This document shows, in pieces, positions 62,334-64,000 of a stretch of 64,000 bases of DNA. Both the position numbers and the translations under genes were made by a program. This DNA is from Leptospira kanakyensis. Its GTDB lineage: Bacteria > Spirochaetota > Leptospiria > Leptospirales > Leptospiraceae. Within the stretch, counting starts at the first letter, position 1. Every line of letters starts with the position of its first letter. The stretch spans positions 248,001 to 312,000 of the forward strand of contig NZ_RQFG01000010.1 of NCBI RefSeq assembly GCF_004769235.1, written 5' to 3'. Under the pieces are notes generated by a model. The model saw only the letters and a list, made by a program, of their open reading frames with translations. It was not told the DNA's origin and made no database searches.

Positions 62334-63599
62334 ATGAAACATAGTAAAACAACTCAATACATAGTTTTATCGTTAACACTGCTCACTACACAACTCGGAT
62401 CATTGACATACCAACTCTTTGGTATCTCTGATCCAAGTTGGATCATGGTTATTTTGTTGGTGGCTGGACTTGTTTTTTCTGTAGTAACAGTGATGTTTGC
62501 TTTATTGCAAATAAAGAAATATAAAAAACAATTTTTAATTATCAAAAAAACTATTTCAGCTGCCATCAACGGCAATTTACACGTTGAGCCTACTCTTAAA
62601 TCGAACTTAAAAAAACGCAACGAAGTCGATGCGATTCTAATTTCTTTATTTGAATTATTACATATTTTTCAAGACATCATTTCACTTCTAAAAGATGCAA
62701 CAATAGGTCTATCATCATCTGTTGATAATGCAAAGCTTGCAGATGATTCTTTTCATTCTAGTTTACATAGACAAAAAGATTATTCACAAAACTTAGAAGC
62801 AACGGTCCGCAAGATGACTGACAATATGACAAATATTGAAAATGCATCATCAAACAATTATTCAACTTTGATTCGTGTTTCCGAAAGTATTAAACTTTTG
62901 TCAGATCATATCAATGAATCAGAAGAGAACAGTAACCTCTCAAAAAAGTTAACCTTTGGCATTTCGGAAAAAATTCAAAAAGGGAATAAAGCGATGGAGG
63001 AAATGGCAACTGTCATTGAAAACATTGCAACGAGTTCTGGGAAAATAGAAGGTATGGTCATTGTGATCAAAGAAATCTCAGAACGTGTGAATTTACTGGC
63101 ATTAAACGCTTCGATTGAAGCTGCACGTGCTGGAGAGTATGGAAGTGGATTTGCTGTTGTTGCACAAGAAGTGTCTAAACTAGCAACTCAGACCTCCAAT
63201 AGTATCAAAGAAATTGATGCGAATGTAAAACGGAACAAAGAAGAAGTTACACTCAATCGTCAAAAAATCAACGAAACAAACCAATTATACAAAGAAATCA
63301 TCAGCGAAGTAAAACAAATTTTCGAGAAAATAGATTTCATTTCTGAATCAGCAACAAACCAAATGCAAATCAAAGAAAAGTTATTATTTGATTCAGAACA
63401 ACTTTCTCAGATGTTAGCAGAGATCAAACAAAACATAGGTGATCAAAACAATTCACAAAAATTGATTTCCGATGTTGCTCACGCAATGGACTCAAGTGTC
63501 AACGCAACATTTTCAGAGGGAGAAAATCTTTCTAAACTTTTAGAAAAAATAAAATCCACCAGTGATGATATTGGCGGAGTCATTTTATTATTTAAGTAA
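62334..63599 (+). CDS. Methyl-accepting chemotaxis protein
   Basis: A 421-residue chemoreceptor with two N-terminal helices (~9-28 and ~37-62) separated by a very short loop, no obvious HAMP, and a coiled-coil signalling domain with hairpin tip ('[16 protein letters not shown]', then '[19 protein letters not shown]'). It ends right after the coiled coil ('GGVILLFK'), where the chemoreceptor at 11587 continues into its STAS-like domain; here that domain is the separate upstream gene. With no periplasmic sensor, input may come through the partner protein or the membrane. Confidence 0.88.
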   Translation: MKHSKTTQYIVLSLTLLTTQLGSLTYQLFGISDPSWIMVILLVAGLVFSVVTVMFALLQIKKYKKQFLIIKKTISAAINGNLHVEPTLKSNLKKRNEVDAILISLFELLHIFQDIISLLKDATIGLSSSVDNAKLADDSFHSSLHRQKDYSQNLEATVRKMTDNMTNIENASSNNYSTLIRVSESIKLLSDHINESEENSNLSKKLTFGISEKIQKGNKAMEEMATVIENIATSSGKIEGMVIVIKEISERVNLLALNASIEAARAGEYGSGFAVVAQEVSKLATQTSNSIKEIDANVKRNKEEVTLNRQKINETNQLYKEIISEVKQIFEKIDFISESATNQMQIKEKLLFDSEQLSQMLAEIKQNIGDQNNSQKLISDVAHAMDSSVNATFSEGENLSKLLEKIKSTSDDIGGVILLFK

Positions 63600-63627
63600 A
63601 AACATAAATAGAGAAAAGAAAAATAAC

Positions 63628-63652
63628 ATCTGTTTGTTTGATTACAACAGAT
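63628..63652 (+). terminator. Weak hairpin after the chemoreceptor gene
   Basis: Arms ATCTGTT (63628-63634) and AACAGAT (63646-63652) with an 11-base loop, followed by AAAGTTTT. AT-rich and short; possible terminator. Confidence 0.35.
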
Positions 63653-63735
63653 AAAGTTTTCCCATTTAAACTCTATTACCGAACTTTGTTCGCATATCAT
63701 GGATTCAAATTTATTGCATAGCTCTTGAAAATAAA

Positions 63736-63939
63736 TTGACAATTTTGCCATTTTTAGTCAATAAATTAGTTCTTGTACTAAGAAGGATGCAAAAAAAGGC
63801 ACATCATTGCATTTATTACAGCGATACCACTACAGAAGTGTATTTTCTGATTGCAGATACTGAAGGTCTATGGTGTTCTTCCTTTTACACTTTTTCGCCA
63901 CAACGATGGAATGAATTAAATGGAAACGAACGAGTTTAG
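63736..63939 (+). CDS. Doubtful small open reading frame
   Basis: A 67-codon frame starting with TTG (ATG at 63787 leaves 50 codons). The C-terminal part ('VYFLIADTEGLWCSSFYTFS') has protein-like composition, but no usable ribosome-binding site is seen: AGAAGG directly abuts the ATG. An open frame also crosses it on the minus strand. The remaining bases to 64000 show nothing. Confidence 0.22.
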   Translation: MTILPFLVNKLVLVLRRMQKKAHHCIYYSDTTTEVYFLIADTEGLWCSSFYTFSPQRWNELNGNERV

Positions 63940-64000
63940 GCCGGAAAAGAATTCCCAAAACAAACCAGATTTTATTTCTAATTTCCAAAGTATCTTTCAA

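Noticed and set aside
1..64000. CRISPR array, insertion sequence, prophage, tRNA or rRNA
   Set aside because: No direct-repeat arrays, transposase or phage genes, cloverleaf or rRNA sequence were seen on reading both strands.

Overview
The window is a low-GC, gene-dense spirochaete chromosome segment, almost certainly from a Leptospira species. Support comes from two proteins that carry the D1 core of spirochaetal FlaB flagellin, many short spirochaete-type lipoproteins (lipobox Cys after a run of Leu/Phe), a class III cyclase with a 7TM receptor module, and numerous MCP, MarR and TetR genes. The complete nitrate/nitrite assimilation and molybdenum-cofactor gene set suggests a free-living (saprophytic) rather than a host-restricted lineage; that is inference. 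No rRNA, tRNA, CRISPR array, insertion sequence or prophage was recognised.

Left part (1-13.4 kb): a neutral ceramidase-like gene running off the left edge, a DUF3817 membrane protein, a receptor-type adenylate cyclase, an LpxR-like outer-membrane lipid A deacylase, a transporter/GH2 glycosidase/YheT-type hydrolase run, a membrane-anchored AraC regulator divergent from a DJ-1/PfpI-type protein, and a chemoreceptor with an extra C-terminal STAS-like domain. From 13.4 to 21.8 kb: a DUF4334 protein, a two-gene operon of D0-less flagellin-derived proteins, small lipoproteins, a CoA-binding protein, a DoxX-type membrane protein, and a TonB receptor with lipoprotein facing a PepSY membrane reductase-like gene that has a perfect 23-bp palindrome in front of it.

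Central metabolic island (21.8-39.4 kb): a fused nitrate reductase (catalytic, FAD/NAD and BFD modules in one chain) is divergent from nirB-nirD-cobA-moaCB-moeA, followed by a NarK-type transporter, a second molybdopterin oxidoreductase with Asp at the usual metal-ligand position, a MoeB-rhodanese fusion, and moaA-moaD-moaE-mobA-HAD. Good sigma-54 (-24/-12) promoter matches stand in front of the nitrate reductase, nirB and the transporter, which points to nitrogen control. Together the genes import nitrate, reduce it to ammonium and make most of the needed cofactors. Molybdate transport and the last siroheme steps must be encoded elsewhere.

Right part (39.4-64 kb): lipoproteins, a split membrane histidine kinase, hydrolases, an M14-like peptidase, 3-methyladenine glycosylase, a TolC-RND-TetR efflux operon with no adaptor gene, two independent MarR regulators each with a private pair of matching palindromic operators (one pair with an NTF2-like gene, one with a thiolase), ankyrin and Cys-rich exported proteins, and finally a STAS-like gene directly upstream of a second chemoreceptor. 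That last pair is the unfused counterpart of the fused chemoreceptor at 11.6 kb. The two most unusual items are the flagellin-derived pair and the fused/split chemoreceptor-STAS module.
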